DNA from: Pseudacidovorax sp. RU35E
GTDB taxonomy: Bacteria; Pseudomonadota; Gammaproteobacteria; Burkholderiales; Burkholderiaceae_C
NCBI RefSeq assembly: GCF_900156165.1
Contig: NZ_FTMY01000007.1
Coordinates: 248,001-312,000, forward strand
Reading direction: 5' to 3'
DNA: 64,000 nucleotides
Part shown: positions 18,656 through 26,798 of the stretch, piece by piece
Position numbering within the stretch: the first letter of the stretch is position 1
Layout of the letters: each line of letters opens with the position of its first letter
Made by a program: the position numbers and the translations under genes
The notes under the pieces: model-generated
What the model saw: the letters and a program-made list of their open reading frames with translations, nothing else
The model's database searches: none
Told to the model about the DNA's origin: nothing

Positions 18656-18765
18656 CAGCCAGCCCTCCCGAGCAGCACCCGGAGGCGGTGGGCCAGGCGG
18701 GCCCAGCGGCTGCAGCGGTAGACCACCACGGCGCCGGGCTCGAAAGGGAAGCGGGTCGCGCTCAT
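18655..18765 (-). CDS. 36-residue basic peptide (small early gene)
   Basis: MSATRFPFEPGAVVVYRCSR... is Arg-rich. Its ATG overlaps the upstream gene's stop and its stop shares a base with the downstream ATG, as in the rest of the coupled early chain. No family known. Confidence 0.4.
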   Translation of the reverse strand: MSATRFPFEPGAVVVYRCSRWARLAHRLRVLLGRAG

Positions 18766-18944
18766 AGCCGACCTCCGCGGACAGCCGTCAGGTGCGCGCC
18801 GCCGGGCAGCACGAAGTCGATGTAGTCGCGGTGCGCGTCAGCGATGGCCATGCGGCGGTCGATGCCGTAGAAGCGCATCAGCCGGCGCGCGCGGCGCTTG
18901 ATCCAGGCCAGCCGAGGCCGCTCGATGTGGATGGCGGGCATCAC
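18762..18944 (-). CDS. 60-residue basic phage protein
   Basis: Arg-rich N-terminal half (RPRLAWIKRRARRLMRFYG) followed by a short hydrophobic region. ATGA overlaps at both ends. Possibly nucleic-acid binding, judging only from charge. Confidence 0.45.
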   Translation of the reverse strand: MMPAIHIERPRLAWIKRRARRLMRFYGIDRRMAIADAHRDYIDFVLPGGAHLTAVRGGRL

Positions 18945-19351
18945 TCCGCCCCCCTTGGCTTGCGCGGTTTAACTTCGCGCTCCGGCGCGGGCGCGCAGGC
19001 AGCCTTGTGCGGGCACTTCTGGCACGCCTGCCAGTGCTGCATCTCGCGCGGGTTGCTGGTGGGCGCGCCGCGCCATGCATAGGCCCGGCAGCGGTCGGCC
19101 GTGATGACGACGGGCTCGCCATCACCAGAGTCGGCGGTGAGGTACGGGCAGGCGTACTGCCCGAAGGTGTGGATCACCTTGTCAGCGATGCGGGCGGTGC
19201 TCGCCTCGCCGCTGCCGTATTTGGCTTTGGCGTTGAGCACCACGCTCAGCGTTCCTCGACTGATGCCCAACCGCTCCGCCACTTCGAAGTGCTTCATGGC
19301 CCGGCAGCGATCCACCAGGATCATGAACCAGGGCTCCTGCGTGTAGCTCAC
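18941..19351 (-). CDS. helix-turn-helix phage protein with Cys cluster
   Basis: 136 residues from a GTG overlapping the upstream stop. HTH-like segment at about residues 20-43 (HFEVAERLGISRGTLSVVLN). The C-terminal part has CRAY...CQKCPHKAAC, a possible zinc knuckle or iron-sulphur site. Probably a DNA-binding regulator of the early region. Confidence 0.6.
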   Translation of the reverse strand: MSYTQEPWFMILVDRCRAMKHFEVAERLGISRGTLSVVLNAKAKYGSGEASTARIADKVIHTFGQYACPYLTADSGDGEPVVITADRCRAYAWRGAPTSNPREMQHWQACQKCPHKAACAPAPEREVKPRKPRGAE

Positions 19352-19944
19352 AGCGTGCGGCCCTTTCCTCTGGCGCGCAGATCCGGCGGCGTGGGCCCGA
19401 GGTCGACGGTCAGCCCGTAGCGCTTCGCGCCCTTGATGCGTCGGTCGCTGACCTGGATGGCGAGCGGGCACTGCCGCGACCAGGCGAGCAGCAGCTCGCT
19501 GGCACGGGTGCGCGCCCGGCCGACGTCCTCGCCCGCGTCCAGCAGCAGGTTGGCCGCCTCCTCCGCCGTGAGCACCTTGCGGATGCACAGGAGCCGCCAC
19601 AGGCGCCCCGCGAAGGGTTCCACCTGGTCGGCAGGCGTCATGGGGCCGTGCGCAGCTTTGTGCAGCGTCGGCAGCAGCTTCTTGGCCCCCTGCACGGCTT
19701 CACAGCCTGCCGAGGTCAGCCGGTATTGAAGGGGCGCCGTGTCCGCCACCCCCGCCTGCGGCGCCAGCTCGATCAGCTTGGCGCGCAGCATGGCGTGGAT
19801 GGCGGCGCGCGCGGCCGACGTGCTGCGCAGCGACGGCACCCAGGCCGCCAGCGCGCCTTCGTTGAACGTCAGGCTCGAGTCGGCTTCACGGGCCTGCAGC
19901 GTGAGCAGCACCACGGCCACCTGCCAGGTCTTGACGGCCGCCAT
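19348..19944 (-). CDS. phage protein, probable winged-helix regulator
   Basis: 198 residues, directly downstream of the MuB-type ATPase. The N-terminal part (SARAAIHAMLRAKLIELAPQ...LQYRLTSAGCEAV) reads like a winged-helix domain, and the C-terminus is basic. The family is not recognised with certainty. Confidence 0.5.
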   Translation of the reverse strand: MAAVKTWQVAVVLLTLQAREADSSLTFNEGALAAWVPSLRSTSAARAAIHAMLRAKLIELAPQAGVADTAPLQYRLTSAGCEAVQGAKKLLPTLHKAAHGPMTPADQVEPFAGRLWRLLCIRKVLTAEEAANLLLDAGEDVGRARTRASELLLAWSRQCPLAIQVSDRRIKGAKRYGLTVDLGPTPPDLRARGKGRTL

Positions 19945-19945
19945 G

Positions 19946-20692
19946 TCAGGCTCCCACGCGACCGATGGGCGCCGGCTTGAACTCGCTGACCAGGCGCTTG
20001 TTGGCGATCTGGCTCGCCTCGACCCGATTGAGGCTGTTCGCCTGGGCCCACGCCTCGATCAGCGGGATCGCGTTCAGGACGCCGCGGATCATGCCCTTGG
20101 ATTGGCGATGGATCTCCTCGATCACGCCTTCATCGACCGCCACCTCGCACTTGGCCTGCACCGTGGCGCGCACGTCTGCGATGTCCAGCGGCTTCAGCTC
20201 CACGTCGCCGCCGACGCGGCTGCCGATCCAGCCGTGGGCGTCAACCTTGAGGCCGAGCTGCTTCATGCCCACCAACACACAGACGATGCCCGTCAGGTCG
20301 GTGATGTCGCGCAGCGCCTCCATCAGATCGATGGTCAACTTGGAGCCGGCGCCCTTGAACAGGTGGTCGGCTTCGTCGATGACGATGGGCGTCATGTGCA
20401 CGCCCAGGTGCGCGATGCACGCGTTCTGGATCTGGGCCACGCTGCCGCGGGGGTCAAGCCCGAGGGCCGATGCCAGCTCGGCCAACATCGACTTGGTCCG
20501 CCAAGTGCTCTTCGCGCGCAGGAACACGCCGCCGATGTCCACCGTCCACCGGTTGGTCAGCTCGCTCTTGCCGATGCCGTAGGGGCCGTATACGACCAGC
20601 AGGCCGGCCTCGCGTGCGCCACGGCCTTCAACCTGTTTGAACCGTTGCTGCAGCGCCTTGTAGTTCGCCGTTTTGACGAATCCTGGCTTCAT
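19946..20692 (-). CDS. MuB/TnsC-type transposition ATPase
   Basis: 248 residues, AAA+ ATPase. Walker A GPYGIGKS (residues 36-43) and Walker B IVIDEAD (residues 103-109). Such proteins bind target DNA, activate the transposase and give target immunity. The ATG at 20692 has a strong AAGGAG site. An alternative GTG at 20761 overlapping the transposase stop would add 23 residues. Confidence 0.9.
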   Translation of the reverse strand: MKPGFVKTANYKALQQRFKQVEGRGAREAGLLVVYGPYGIGKSELTNRWTVDIGGVFLRAKSTWRTKSMLAELASALGLDPRGSVAQIQNACIAHLGVHMTPIVIDEADHLFKGAGSKLTIDLMEALRDITDLTGIVCVLVGMKQLGLKVDAHGWIGSRVGGDVELKPLDIADVRATVQAKCEVAVDEGVIEEIHRQSKGMIRGVLNAIPLIEAWAQANSLNRVEASQIANKRLVSEFKPAPIGRVGA

Positions 20693-20757
20693 GATCACAA
20701 TCTCCTTGTCTGTGGCATCACCACGTTTGCAGGCACGCTCGGTGAAGGTGGCCGCCT

Positions 20758-22932
20758 TCACCGGGCACTCTTAAAAATCGCTTCGTCGTCATCCCAGGCC
20801 AGCCCCCGGCTCTGGAAGTACTCCCGAAGTCCGGCGTACTCAGCGCCCGCGACGTAGCCCCGCACCCACTGGGTGTCTTCCCCGCTCCACTCGCCGCGAT
20901 GGCCCATCAGCCACTCGTAGCGGTCGCTCTCGGACTCGAAGAAAGGCCGCCTCAAGGTGGCTCGCACCTCCTCGACTTCGTCGTGGGAAGTGGGGAGGGG
21001 CTCGGCAAAGGAAGTCCCCACGACGATGGGCACCAGCACCTCGGGGGCGCTGGGCTCGGGCAGCAAAAGGGTTTCGGCCAGCGGGGGGCCGCTGATCTCG
21101 CGCAGGGCCAGCTCGACCTTGTCTTCCAGCCGGCGAACCGCGCGGCGGGCCCGCTGTTCGCGGGCGTGGTCGATGACGGCCTTCGGGAAGTAGTCGCCCT
21201 TGCGGCCGTCCCACTTCGCCTGGCAGACGAATTCGCCGGCCGTCGTGTAGATCAACACGAAGCTCGGGTCGTGGATGTCGTAGCGCACCGAGACCTGCTT
21301 GCCGTCCACCGCCATGCCCATCAGCTCGTCGGCCGTGTAGTCCTGGTTGAACAGCGTCACGAGGCCGCGCGTGGCGGTGCGCAGCACCGAAGGCATGAAG
21401 GTCATGCGCAGCTGCTGCACGTCCAGCTTGACCTGCAGCTCGGGCTCGAACATTGCCTCCCACGCCTCGTCCGGCGTCATGCGCTTGTTGTCTGCGCGCC
21501 GAGGCAGGGAGCGATGCCGATGGCATGCGTTGTATTCGGCGACGCCGGCTTCGACGGCATCGAGGAACTGCTGCCAGCTCGGCACCTTGGGCGTCAGCGC
21601 CACCACACCGCCGGATGACTCGGCGCGCTTGAGCGCGCGCCGCTCCTTGTCGATGTCTGCGCGAACCTTGCGAAGCGTGCCTTGGTCGACATCGCTACCC
21701 TGGTAGGAGCCGAAGCGCCGCGCCACGTTGATCATGTGGGTGCGCCAGCTGCGCTCGATCAGGCCGTGGCCCTGCGGGTGGCCAGCGATGCCGGTGCGGT
21801 GATCGCTGCCCAGGCGCTTCATGATCCCGTCGACCGGGCAGTCGAAGACCTTGGCCCGCTCGCCCGCGCCGTTGTCGGAGTAGACGATGGCCCACACGCC
21901 CGCGTTGCCGACTGCGTGGCGCATGGCGTCACCGACCGCGATGGTGTTCTCCGACAGCGAGGCAGACCAGCCGCAGACCCGGCGCGTGGCCGCGTCGATC
22001 ACCAGCGTTACTTCGGGCGCGAAGGGGGCACCGTGATCCGGGTGGCGCACCTTCGCCTTGAAGGTGTGGCCGTCCACCAGACACACGTCCAGCGGGCGCA
22101 GCATGCTGGTGTCGCGCTTCTTGTAGGGCAGCTTGGCCGCGCGCTCCGACCCGCTGTGCCGGGCCTTGATGAGCTTGACCTTGTCGACCTTGGCGAGGGC
22201 GCGCCGGGCCCGGCCGTAGAGCTGCTCCCAGCTGTCATAGGTGCGGCCAAGATCCTTGGTTACCTCCTTGGCTGCGACCGACAGATTGCGGTAGAGCGCA
22301 TTTCGGGAGTGGTAGCGCGCCAGCACCTCGGCGACGTCCTCGTCCAGCGCTGCCACTACCTCGCGTGTCTGCTCGGCCGGCAGGAGACCAGACCAGCCAT
22401 CCGTCTGGTACTGGGAGAGCCAGCGATAGAGAGTGCGGGCGCTGACGGCGGCGGTGCGGGCCCGCCGGTTTGCCAGCCGCGCGGCCATCTGCAGCTCAGC
22501 GCTGGCCTGGCCCGTCAGCAACTGCAGCGCCAGCATCTGGCAGGCCTTGTCGCGCCCTTGCAGGCCGGCGAGGTCTATGGCGTGCTGTATCAGGATCAGC
22601 CGGGCATCGGCGCAGGCGCGCTCCTGATCGCTGGGCGGGCGGCGGGCCGCCGTGGCCACCGCCGGCAGGGCAGCGGACTGGATGGGCTTGGCGATGGGCG
22701 TCGCAAGGGCGGCAGTGGGCAACACCGGCACGGCCGCGATCTGGTTAACCAGGATCGCCTTGCGCGTCTCGGCAGGCAGCGCGCTGCAGTCGTATTCCAT
22801 GCCGCCGCCGCCTTCACGGCCGGCGCGTTGCCGACTGGGCAGGCCAAGACGCGCCAGCCGCTCACGCGTCCGCCGTTCGGATGAGGGCATGCCGGGTAGG
22901 CCTGCCAACTCGCGGGCTGTACGCCAGGTCAC
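20758..22932 (-). CDS. MuA-type DDE transposase
   Basis: 724 residues. N-terminal HTH DNA-binding region (TARELAGLPGMPSSERRTRERL), further site-specific binding domains, an RNase-H-fold catalytic core and a Mu-type C-terminal domain. Candidate catalytic residues are D287 (LVDGHTF), D353 (YSDNGAG) and E393 (HGLIERSW). It cuts the TG/CA ends and joins them to target DNA. The GTG start overlaps the upstream Ner-like gene stop. Confidence 0.95.
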   Translation of the reverse strand: MTWRTARELAGLPGMPSSERRTRERLARLGLPSRQRAGREGGGGMEYDCSALPAETRKAILVNQIAAVPVLPTAALATPIAKPIQSAALPAVATAARRPPSDQERACADARLILIQHAIDLAGLQGRDKACQMLALQLLTGQASAELQMAARLANRRARTAAVSARTLYRWLSQYQTDGWSGLLPAEQTREVVAALDEDVAEVLARYHSRNALYRNLSVAAKEVTKDLGRTYDSWEQLYGRARRALAKVDKVKLIKARHSGSERAAKLPYKKRDTSMLRPLDVCLVDGHTFKAKVRHPDHGAPFAPEVTLVIDAATRRVCGWSASLSENTIAVGDAMRHAVGNAGVWAIVYSDNGAGERAKVFDCPVDGIMKRLGSDHRTGIAGHPQGHGLIERSWRTHMINVARRFGSYQGSDVDQGTLRKVRADIDKERRALKRAESSGGVVALTPKVPSWQQFLDAVEAGVAEYNACHRHRSLPRRADNKRMTPDEAWEAMFEPELQVKLDVQQLRMTFMPSVLRTATRGLVTLFNQDYTADELMGMAVDGKQVSVRYDIHDPSFVLIYTTAGEFVCQAKWDGRKGDYFPKAVIDHAREQRARRAVRRLEDKVELALREISGPPLAETLLLPEPSAPEVLVPIVVGTSFAEPLPTSHDEVEEVRATLRRPFFESESDRYEWLMGHRGEWSGEDTQWVRGYVAGAEYAGLREYFQSRGLAWDDDEAIFKSAR

Positions 22933-23318
22933 GCGGCAGCCCTCGCCAGTTGGGCCTTCGTCCGGCGCAGGGGTGGCTTCTTCGCGGGCGGCCAGATCTC
23001 GTCAACTGGCTTACCCAGGATCTCGGCAATACGGTTACGGATACGCGCCGAGACGCTCCGACCACTGATGACCTGCGACATGGTGGGCGTCGACACGCCC
23101 AGTTGCTCCGCAATCGCCGCAGGGGTTACCCCCTTCATGCGCAGGCCTGCCTTGATGCGCTCGGGGTCCATTGGCTTGCAGGCGCGCGCAGGCGTGGCGC
23201 GATGTCGCGTAAGGAACTGCTTGCAGCGAACGAGATGCACCTGGAAGTAGTCGGGCGGGCAGTACACCAACGAGAGTGCGCCGTCCGTGTGGAGGCGATA
23301 GCGCGGCTTCATCACCAT
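22929..23318 (-). CDS. Ner/Nlp-like helix-turn-helix regulator
   Basis: 129 residues. The C-terminal half (from residue 50) is a Ner/Nlp-type HTH: DPERIKAGLRMKGVTPAAIAEQLGVS followed by SQVISGRSVSARIRNRIAEILG. An N-terminal extension of about 49 residues is atypical. A GAGGA site supports the long start; a short start at 23171 would give the usual Ner size of about 80 residues. In Mu, Ner damps early transcription. Confidence 0.8.
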   Translation of the reverse strand: MVMKPRYRLHTDGALSLVYCPPDYFQVHLVRCKQFLTRHRATPARACKPMDPERIKAGLRMKGVTPAAIAEQLGVSTPTMSQVISGRSVSARIRNRIAEILGKPVDEIWPPAKKPPLRRTKAQLARAAA

Positions 23319-23329
23319 GTGTCTGGTCC

Positions 23330-23575
23330 TCAGCCGTGCTTCTGACGACGCTGACGAACAGCGATGCGCTTGGCGCGGCCGACGTCGTTCATGCCGCACC
23401 ACAACACAGCTCGCATGGCGCGAATGTGTTTCCGATAGGCAGAGGCGCTTATGCCTTGATCGCTCCGCTGAGCTTCCAACGAGGCGTGTGCAGCGGCAGC
23501 GAAGTCCAGCGCTGCGCGCATCGCCTCTTCCATAGCCTGCGCGCCGGTCGCCTTCGTGTTCGGGGCTGGTTTCAT
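23330..23575 (-). CDS. small phage protein of unknown function
   Basis: 81 residues, Ala-rich helix (AMEEAMRAALDFAAAAHASLEA) and a strongly basic C-terminus (RAKRIAVRQRRQKHG). It lies between the two early HTH genes. Possibly DNA-binding by charge; no known family. Confidence 0.5.
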   Translation of the reverse strand: MKPAPNTKATGAQAMEEAMRAALDFAAAAHASLEAQRSDQGISASAYRKHIRAMRAVLWCGMNDVGRAKRIAVRQRRQKHG

Positions 23576-23603
23576 GATGCTGTTAAACAGTGTGAAAATC
23601 GAA

Positions 23604-23810
23604 TCAGTCGTTGACGGGCAGGCCCAGCTTCAGACGCACCTCTCGGCCTTCACCGAAGTTGCCTTGGCGAAGGCCCCGCACCACATCGCTGACGGTGCGG
23701 TACTTGAAGCCGTTCTCGGCGGCGAAGGACTTGAGCGTCTTGCCCTGCTTGCGCAGGCTGTGCTTGATTTCGTTGGCGGTTGGTGTGCGCATGTGTTCGC
23801 TGTTAGTCAT
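23604..23810 (-). CDS. BcepMu gp16-family phage protein (first early gene)
   Basis: 68 residues. It fits the BcepMu gp16 family of small HTH proteins: EIKHSLRKQGKTLKSFAAENGFKYRTVSDVVRG then LKLGLP. It is the first gene of the leftward early operon and begins about 12 nt after the predicted transcription start, so it may be the anti-repressor or Cro-like partner of the divergent repressor. An internal ATG at 23792 is an alternative start. Confidence 0.75.
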   Translation of the reverse strand: MTNSEHMRTPTANEIKHSLRKQGKTLKSFAAENGFKYRTVSDVVRGLRQGNFGEGREVRLKLGLPVND

Positions 23811-23828
23811 TGCGAATCGGTGCGAGGA

Positions 23829-23870
23829 ATTATGGGACGAATAAGTCCCGTGTCAAGGATTTATTCGTCC
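23829..23870 (-). promoter_or_regulatory. early promoter overlapped by repressor operator
   Basis: On the minus strand a perfect TTGACA (23856-23851), 16-bp spacer and CATAAT (23834-23829) drive the early operon. The 10-bp inverted repeat GGACGAATAA / TTATTCGTCC (23835-23844, 23861-23870) covers the spacer and the region upstream of the -35. A nested GGGAC-N6-GTCCC (23834-23849) is also present. The repressor ATG starts 2 nt after the operator. Confidence 0.8.
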
Positions 23871-23871
23871 A

Positions 23872-24222
23872 ATGAAGAACGAGTTCGAGGCGGTGGGAGC
23901 GCGGATCGCGGAGGTGCGAGGCAGCCTGACAAAGCAGGAGTTCGCACAGCGCATTGGTGTTGACAGAAAGACGGTCGAGCGCTGGGAAGCTGGCGAGCGC
24001 CTGCCCGATGGTTCTAAGCTGATGAAGCTTCTGACGGAGTTCGATGCGGACCTGAACTACCTGCTCAACGGAAGACCTCTGGGTGAGGCGCCAGCGCTGA
24101 AGGAGGACGAGCGAATCCTGCTGGACAACTACCGCAACAGCCCGCCAGAAGCCAAGGCCGCAATCAAGGCGGCAAGCGATCCGTTCAAGGCGTCAGTGAC
24201 GTCCAAGAAGAAGGCTGCTTAA
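23872..24222 (+). CDS. XRE-family phage repressor
   Basis: 116 residues. N-terminal HTH (LTKQEFAQRIGVDRKTVERWEAGERLPDGSKL), then a short C-terminal tail (ILLDNYRNSPPEAKAAIKAA) of the kind seen in small phage repressors. It is divergent from the early operon and next to the operator palindrome. It lacks a LexA-like peptidase domain, so induction is unlikely to work by self-cleavage. Confidence 0.85.
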   Translation: MKNEFEAVGARIAEVRGSLTKQEFAQRIGVDRKTVERWEAGERLPDGSKLMKLLTEFDADLNYLLNGRPLGEAPALKEDERILLDNYRNSPPEAKAAIKAASDPFKASVTSKKKAA

Positions 24223-24255
24223 CAACGGGCCTGCAAGCCCAACACCGGAGGGGTC

Positions 24256-24555
24256 ATGGATTACTTCTTGATCATGGTCGGCGTGGCACTCGTGGTCGGC
24301 TTGATTTCCGTTGCCCAGCAGAAGGCCGTTACGGCGCCTGGTCGCGACCTGGCGAACACGTTTGCCGCGTTGGGAACGCTAACTGGGCGTACCGAGCAAG
24401 AGATCGTGGATGCTGTAGGCCCAGCCAATGCCATCAGCGCCATGGCTGACGGAGGAAAGCTGATGCAGTGGCAGCGCACCGGCTACCACATCGCGCTTGC
24501 CTTCAAGGAAGGGGTGTGTGCAGGCGTTACGCATGAGTACCTGCACCACAACTGA
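24256..24555 (+). CDS. small membrane-anchored phage protein
   Basis: 99 residues with an N-terminal membrane segment (MDYFLIMVGVALVVGLISVA) and a soluble domain (residues about 35-99, GRTEQEIVDAVGPANAIS...GYHIALAFKEGVCAGVTHE). It is co-oriented with the repressor, so may be expressed in the lysogen. Function unknown; a lysogenic-conversion role is only speculation. Confidence 0.6.
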   Translation: MDYFLIMVGVALVVGLISVAQQKAVTAPGRDLANTFAALGTLTGRTEQEIVDAVGPANAISAMADGGKLMQWQRTGYHIALAFKEGVCAGVTHEYLHHN

Positions 24556-24600
24556 GTTTGCTTGGCTCGTGAGCATCGACCCCCTTTCGACGGCCACCGA

Positions 24601-24675
24601 TTGACCGTGTCGTCGGGGCCGTGCTAAGTTAGAAAGCCCTCAACGAGGACTCAAGGCCGACATCTGTCGGCCTTA
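24601..24675 (+). promoter_or_regulatory. promoter-hairpin element 1 (before lysis genes)
   Basis: TTGACC (24601-24606), 18 bp, then TGCTAAGTT (weak extended -10), followed 22 bp later by a perfect 9-bp hairpin AAGGCCGAC-ATCT-GTCGGCCTT and TATTC. Two other right-arm gaps carry the same hairpin (31098, 37560). It could be a late promoter with a terminator-like or stabilising leader. Confidence 0.65.
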
Positions 24676-24709
24676 TTCGTTTGGGCGACGCGGACCACGA
24701 TCCCGGTCC

Positions 24710-25279
24710 ATGCGAGTCCCCACCACAGTCTGGAAGTTCGGCGCGCCGCTGGCCCTGGCGAGCGCGGGCCTGATGGCGTTCATTGGCCAGTGGGAGCCGG
24801 ACCACGCCAACCCTGGACGCGTATATGCCGACAACCTGGCCAGCGGCCTGCCCACGGTATGCAACGGCATCACGAAGTACGTGAGCCCGTACCCCGTGGT
24901 GATCGGCGACACCTGGTCGCCCGAGCGCTGCGCCGAGGTCGAGCAGCTGGTGATCGAGCGCGGCCAGCTCACGCTGCTCGACTGCGTGAAGACGCGCATC
25001 GGGCAGAACACCTTCGACGCCCTCTCATCGTTCGCCCACAACCTCGGCAACCGCAACCTCTGCGAAAGCCGCGCGCTCGGACTGATCAATGCCGGCCGCC
25101 TTGCCGAAGGCTGCCGCGCCCTCGCCTTCACCCCTGACGGAAAGCCCAACTGGGCGCTGGTGCGCACCGGCCGCATGTTGCCCAACGGCCAGCCCGAGTA
25201 CCGCTTCGTCCAGGGTCTCCACAACCGCCGCAAGGCGGAGGCCGCTTGGTGCATCAAGCCCGATGGAGCCAAGCCATGA
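24710..25279 (+). CDS. phage lysozyme (GH24-like endolysin) with N-terminal membrane anchor
   Basis: 189 residues. An N-terminal weakly hydrophobic segment (FGAPLALASAGLMAFIG) looks like a SAR signal-anchor. It is followed by a GH24-like region starting WEPDHANPGRVYAD...LPTVCNGITK and FDALSSFAHNLG. It cleaves peptidoglycan at the end of the lytic cycle. First gene of the lysis cassette, coupled to Rz by ATGA. Confidence 0.85.
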   Translation: MRVPTTVWKFGAPLALASAGLMAFIGQWEPDHANPGRVYADNLASGLPTVCNGITKYVSPYPVVIGDTWSPERCAEVEQLVIERGQLTLLDCVKTRIGQNTFDALSSFAHNLGNRNLCESRALGLINAGRLAEGCRALAFTPDGKPNWALVRTGRMLPNGQPEYRFVQGLHNRRKAEAAWCIKPDGAKP

Positions 25280-25941
25280 ACGGATTCAAGTCCTACCTCT
25301 GGGCCGTGGTCGCGATGCTGGCCTTCGCGGCCATGCTCTTCGGCCTCGGCGCCCTGGCCTACCACGCGGGCGACAACGCGGGCCAGAACCGCGAGCGCGT
25401 CATCTGGGTGAAGAAGGAGCGCGACCAGGCCGAAGCCTTCGCGCAGCAGCTCGCCGCCGAGGCCAAGCGCGGTCAACAGGCCTCTGCCGATCTGAATCGC
25501 CGGCTGCTCACCCTCAACGATTCCTACACCGCCCTCGAAGGGAAATACCGTGATGTTCTGGCTCGCGTGCCTCTTGTCGTTCCTGCTGCTGTTCGCCCTG
25601 TCCGTGTGGCTGGGGGTTCGGGCAGTCCATCGCCAGGTGCTGCTCAGCCGGCCAGCCCTGATGCGGCTGCTGGCCAGCCGAAGCGTGGCGATGTCGATGC
25701 TGATCGTTTTCGCCTCAGCCTTGCTGCTGTATGGATGTGGAACAGCTCGCTCGCCGGCACTGATGTCCCGGCCCATTCCTGCGGATCTGCTGACACCTCC
25801 GAGCAAGCCTGTGCTGCTGATTCCGGCCTCAGCCTCGCCGACGCCTGGGCCAACCATCACGCCAACGCCAAGAGCTGCGCCGTCGACCGAGAACGACACC
25901 GCGCGCTGATCGAGTTCCTCACCGAGAGCCCCGCCCAATGA
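25276..25941 (+). CDS. Rz-like inner-membrane spanin
   Basis: 221 residues: one N-terminal membrane helix (LWAVVAMLAFAAMLFGLGALAY) and a charged coiled-coil-like periplasmic part (KKERDQAEAFAQQLAAEAKRG). The position after the endolysin and the nested +1-frame lipoprotein gene are diagnostic of Rz/Rz1. It is longer than typical Rz (about 150) with a Cys-containing C-terminal extension. Confidence 0.8.
   Translation: MNGFKSYLWAVVAMLAFAAMLFGLGALAYHAGDNAGQNRERVIWVKKERDQAEAFAQQLAAEAKRGQQASADLNRRLLTLNDSYTALEGKYRDVLARVPLVVPAAVRPVRVAGGSGSPSPGAAQPASPDAAAGQPKRGDVDADRFRLSLAAVWMWNSSLAGTDVPAHSCGSADTSEQACAADSGLSLADAWANHHANAKSCAVDRERHRALIEFLTESPAQ
25553..25909 (+). CDS. nested Rz1-like outer-membrane spanin lipoprotein
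   Basis: Encoded entirely inside the Rz gene in another frame. It carries a lipobox (LLLYGC) followed by a Pro-rich tail (SRPIPADLLTPPSKP, then more Pro), the hallmark of Rz1. The ATG at 25553 has a GAAGGGA site but adds an extra N-terminal membrane segment; starts at 25691 or 25697 would give the usual compact lipoprotein. Confidence 0.7.
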   Translation: MFWLACLLSFLLLFALSVWLGVRAVHRQVLLSRPALMRLLASRSVAMSMLIVFASALLLYGCGTARSPALMSRPIPADLLTPPSKPVLLIPASASPTPGPTITPTPRAAPSTENDTAR

Positions 25942-26294
25942 GCGCACCCGAAGAACAAGACCGCGGCCGTGACAGCGCCCGCACCCAGGAGCTGCTGCTG
26001 CTGGGCCAGATCCACGGCATGGTGCAGGCACTGCGCGACGGGCAGGAGGCCACCAACGCCCGGATCGAGGAGCAGGGCCGGACGATCAACGCGCGCATGG
26101 AGGCCCAGGGCAACGCGTTCAATGCCCGACTGGAGGGCATCGACGGCCGCCTGCGCACGGTCGAGCAGCGCGCGGCCGTGGCCGGGGCCGTCTCGGGCGG
26201 CGCCATGGCGGTCGGCACCGCGCTGATCATCGAAGGCATCAAGGCCTGGTTCCGCGGCGGCGGTGGTGGCGGCGGCATGTTCCCGGGCCCCTGA
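25938..26294 (+). CDS. coiled-coil protein with C-terminal membrane helix (XhlA-like layout; holin candidate)
   Basis: 118 residues. Heptad-like region (EATNARIEEQGRTINARME), one C-terminal membrane helix (VSGGAMAVGTALIIEGIKAWF) and a Gly-rich end. The layout resembles XhlA-type holin-associated proteins. It overlaps the Rz stop (ATGA) and is the last gene of the lysis cassette. No other clear holin was found, so this is the best candidate. Confidence 0.55.
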   Translation: MSAPEEQDRGRDSARTQELLLLGQIHGMVQALRDGQEATNARIEEQGRTINARMEAQGNAFNARLEGIDGRLRTVEQRAAVAGAVSGGAMAVGTALIIEGIKAWFRGGGGGGGMFPGP

Positions 26295-26297
26295 CCC

Positions 26298-26795
26298 ATG
26301 GCACACGGCTCGGAGAAGCGCACTACGCTGCGCGGCCTGTACGTCTACCAGCGCCTGCCGATGGAAATCGCCTGCACCAAGGCAGGCGTGCCCAAGTCGA
26401 CGGGTAATCGCTGGAAGACGGAGGCCAAGGCGGCGGGCGATGACTGGGACAGCGTCCGCTCGGCCGTGGCCCTGGGCGACGAGAACTTCGCCACCATGGG
26501 CAAGAAGCTGCTGGAGGACTACCTTGTCCAGCACCAGGCCGCCATGGACATGCTGCGAGACGACAAGAACATGTCCGCCCGCGACCGCGCAGAGACGCTG
26601 GCGAGCATGAGCGACAGTTTCAACAAGACGATGGCTTCGTTCCGCCGCCTGTCGCCCGAGTTGAACAAGCAGGCGGTCCAGCTGGACGTGCTGCGCCTGC
26701 TGGCCGGGTTCGCCCAGCGCCGCTTTCCCCAGCACGTCGCAGCGCTGCTGGACATGCTCGAACCCTTCGGCGAAGAGCTGGCGAAGGCGGGTTAA
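26298..26795 (+). CDS. terminase small subunit-like protein (DUF1804)
   Basis: 165 residues. N-terminal HTH (YQRLPMEIACTKAGVPKSTGNRWKTEAK) and a helical C-terminal part (LDVLRLLAGFAQRRFPQHVAALLDMLEPF), typical of the DUF1804 family beside terminase genes of Mu-like phages. It likely recognises the packaging site. It ends 3 bp before the large subunit. Confidence 0.8.
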   Translation: MAHGSEKRTTLRGLYVYQRLPMEIACTKAGVPKSTGNRWKTEAKAAGDDWDSVRSAVALGDENFATMGKKLLEDYLVQHQAAMDMLRDDKNMSARDRAETLASMSDSFNKTMASFRRLSPELNKQAVQLDVLRLLAGFAQRRFPQHVAALLDMLEPFGEELAKAG

Positions 26796-26798
26796 ACC

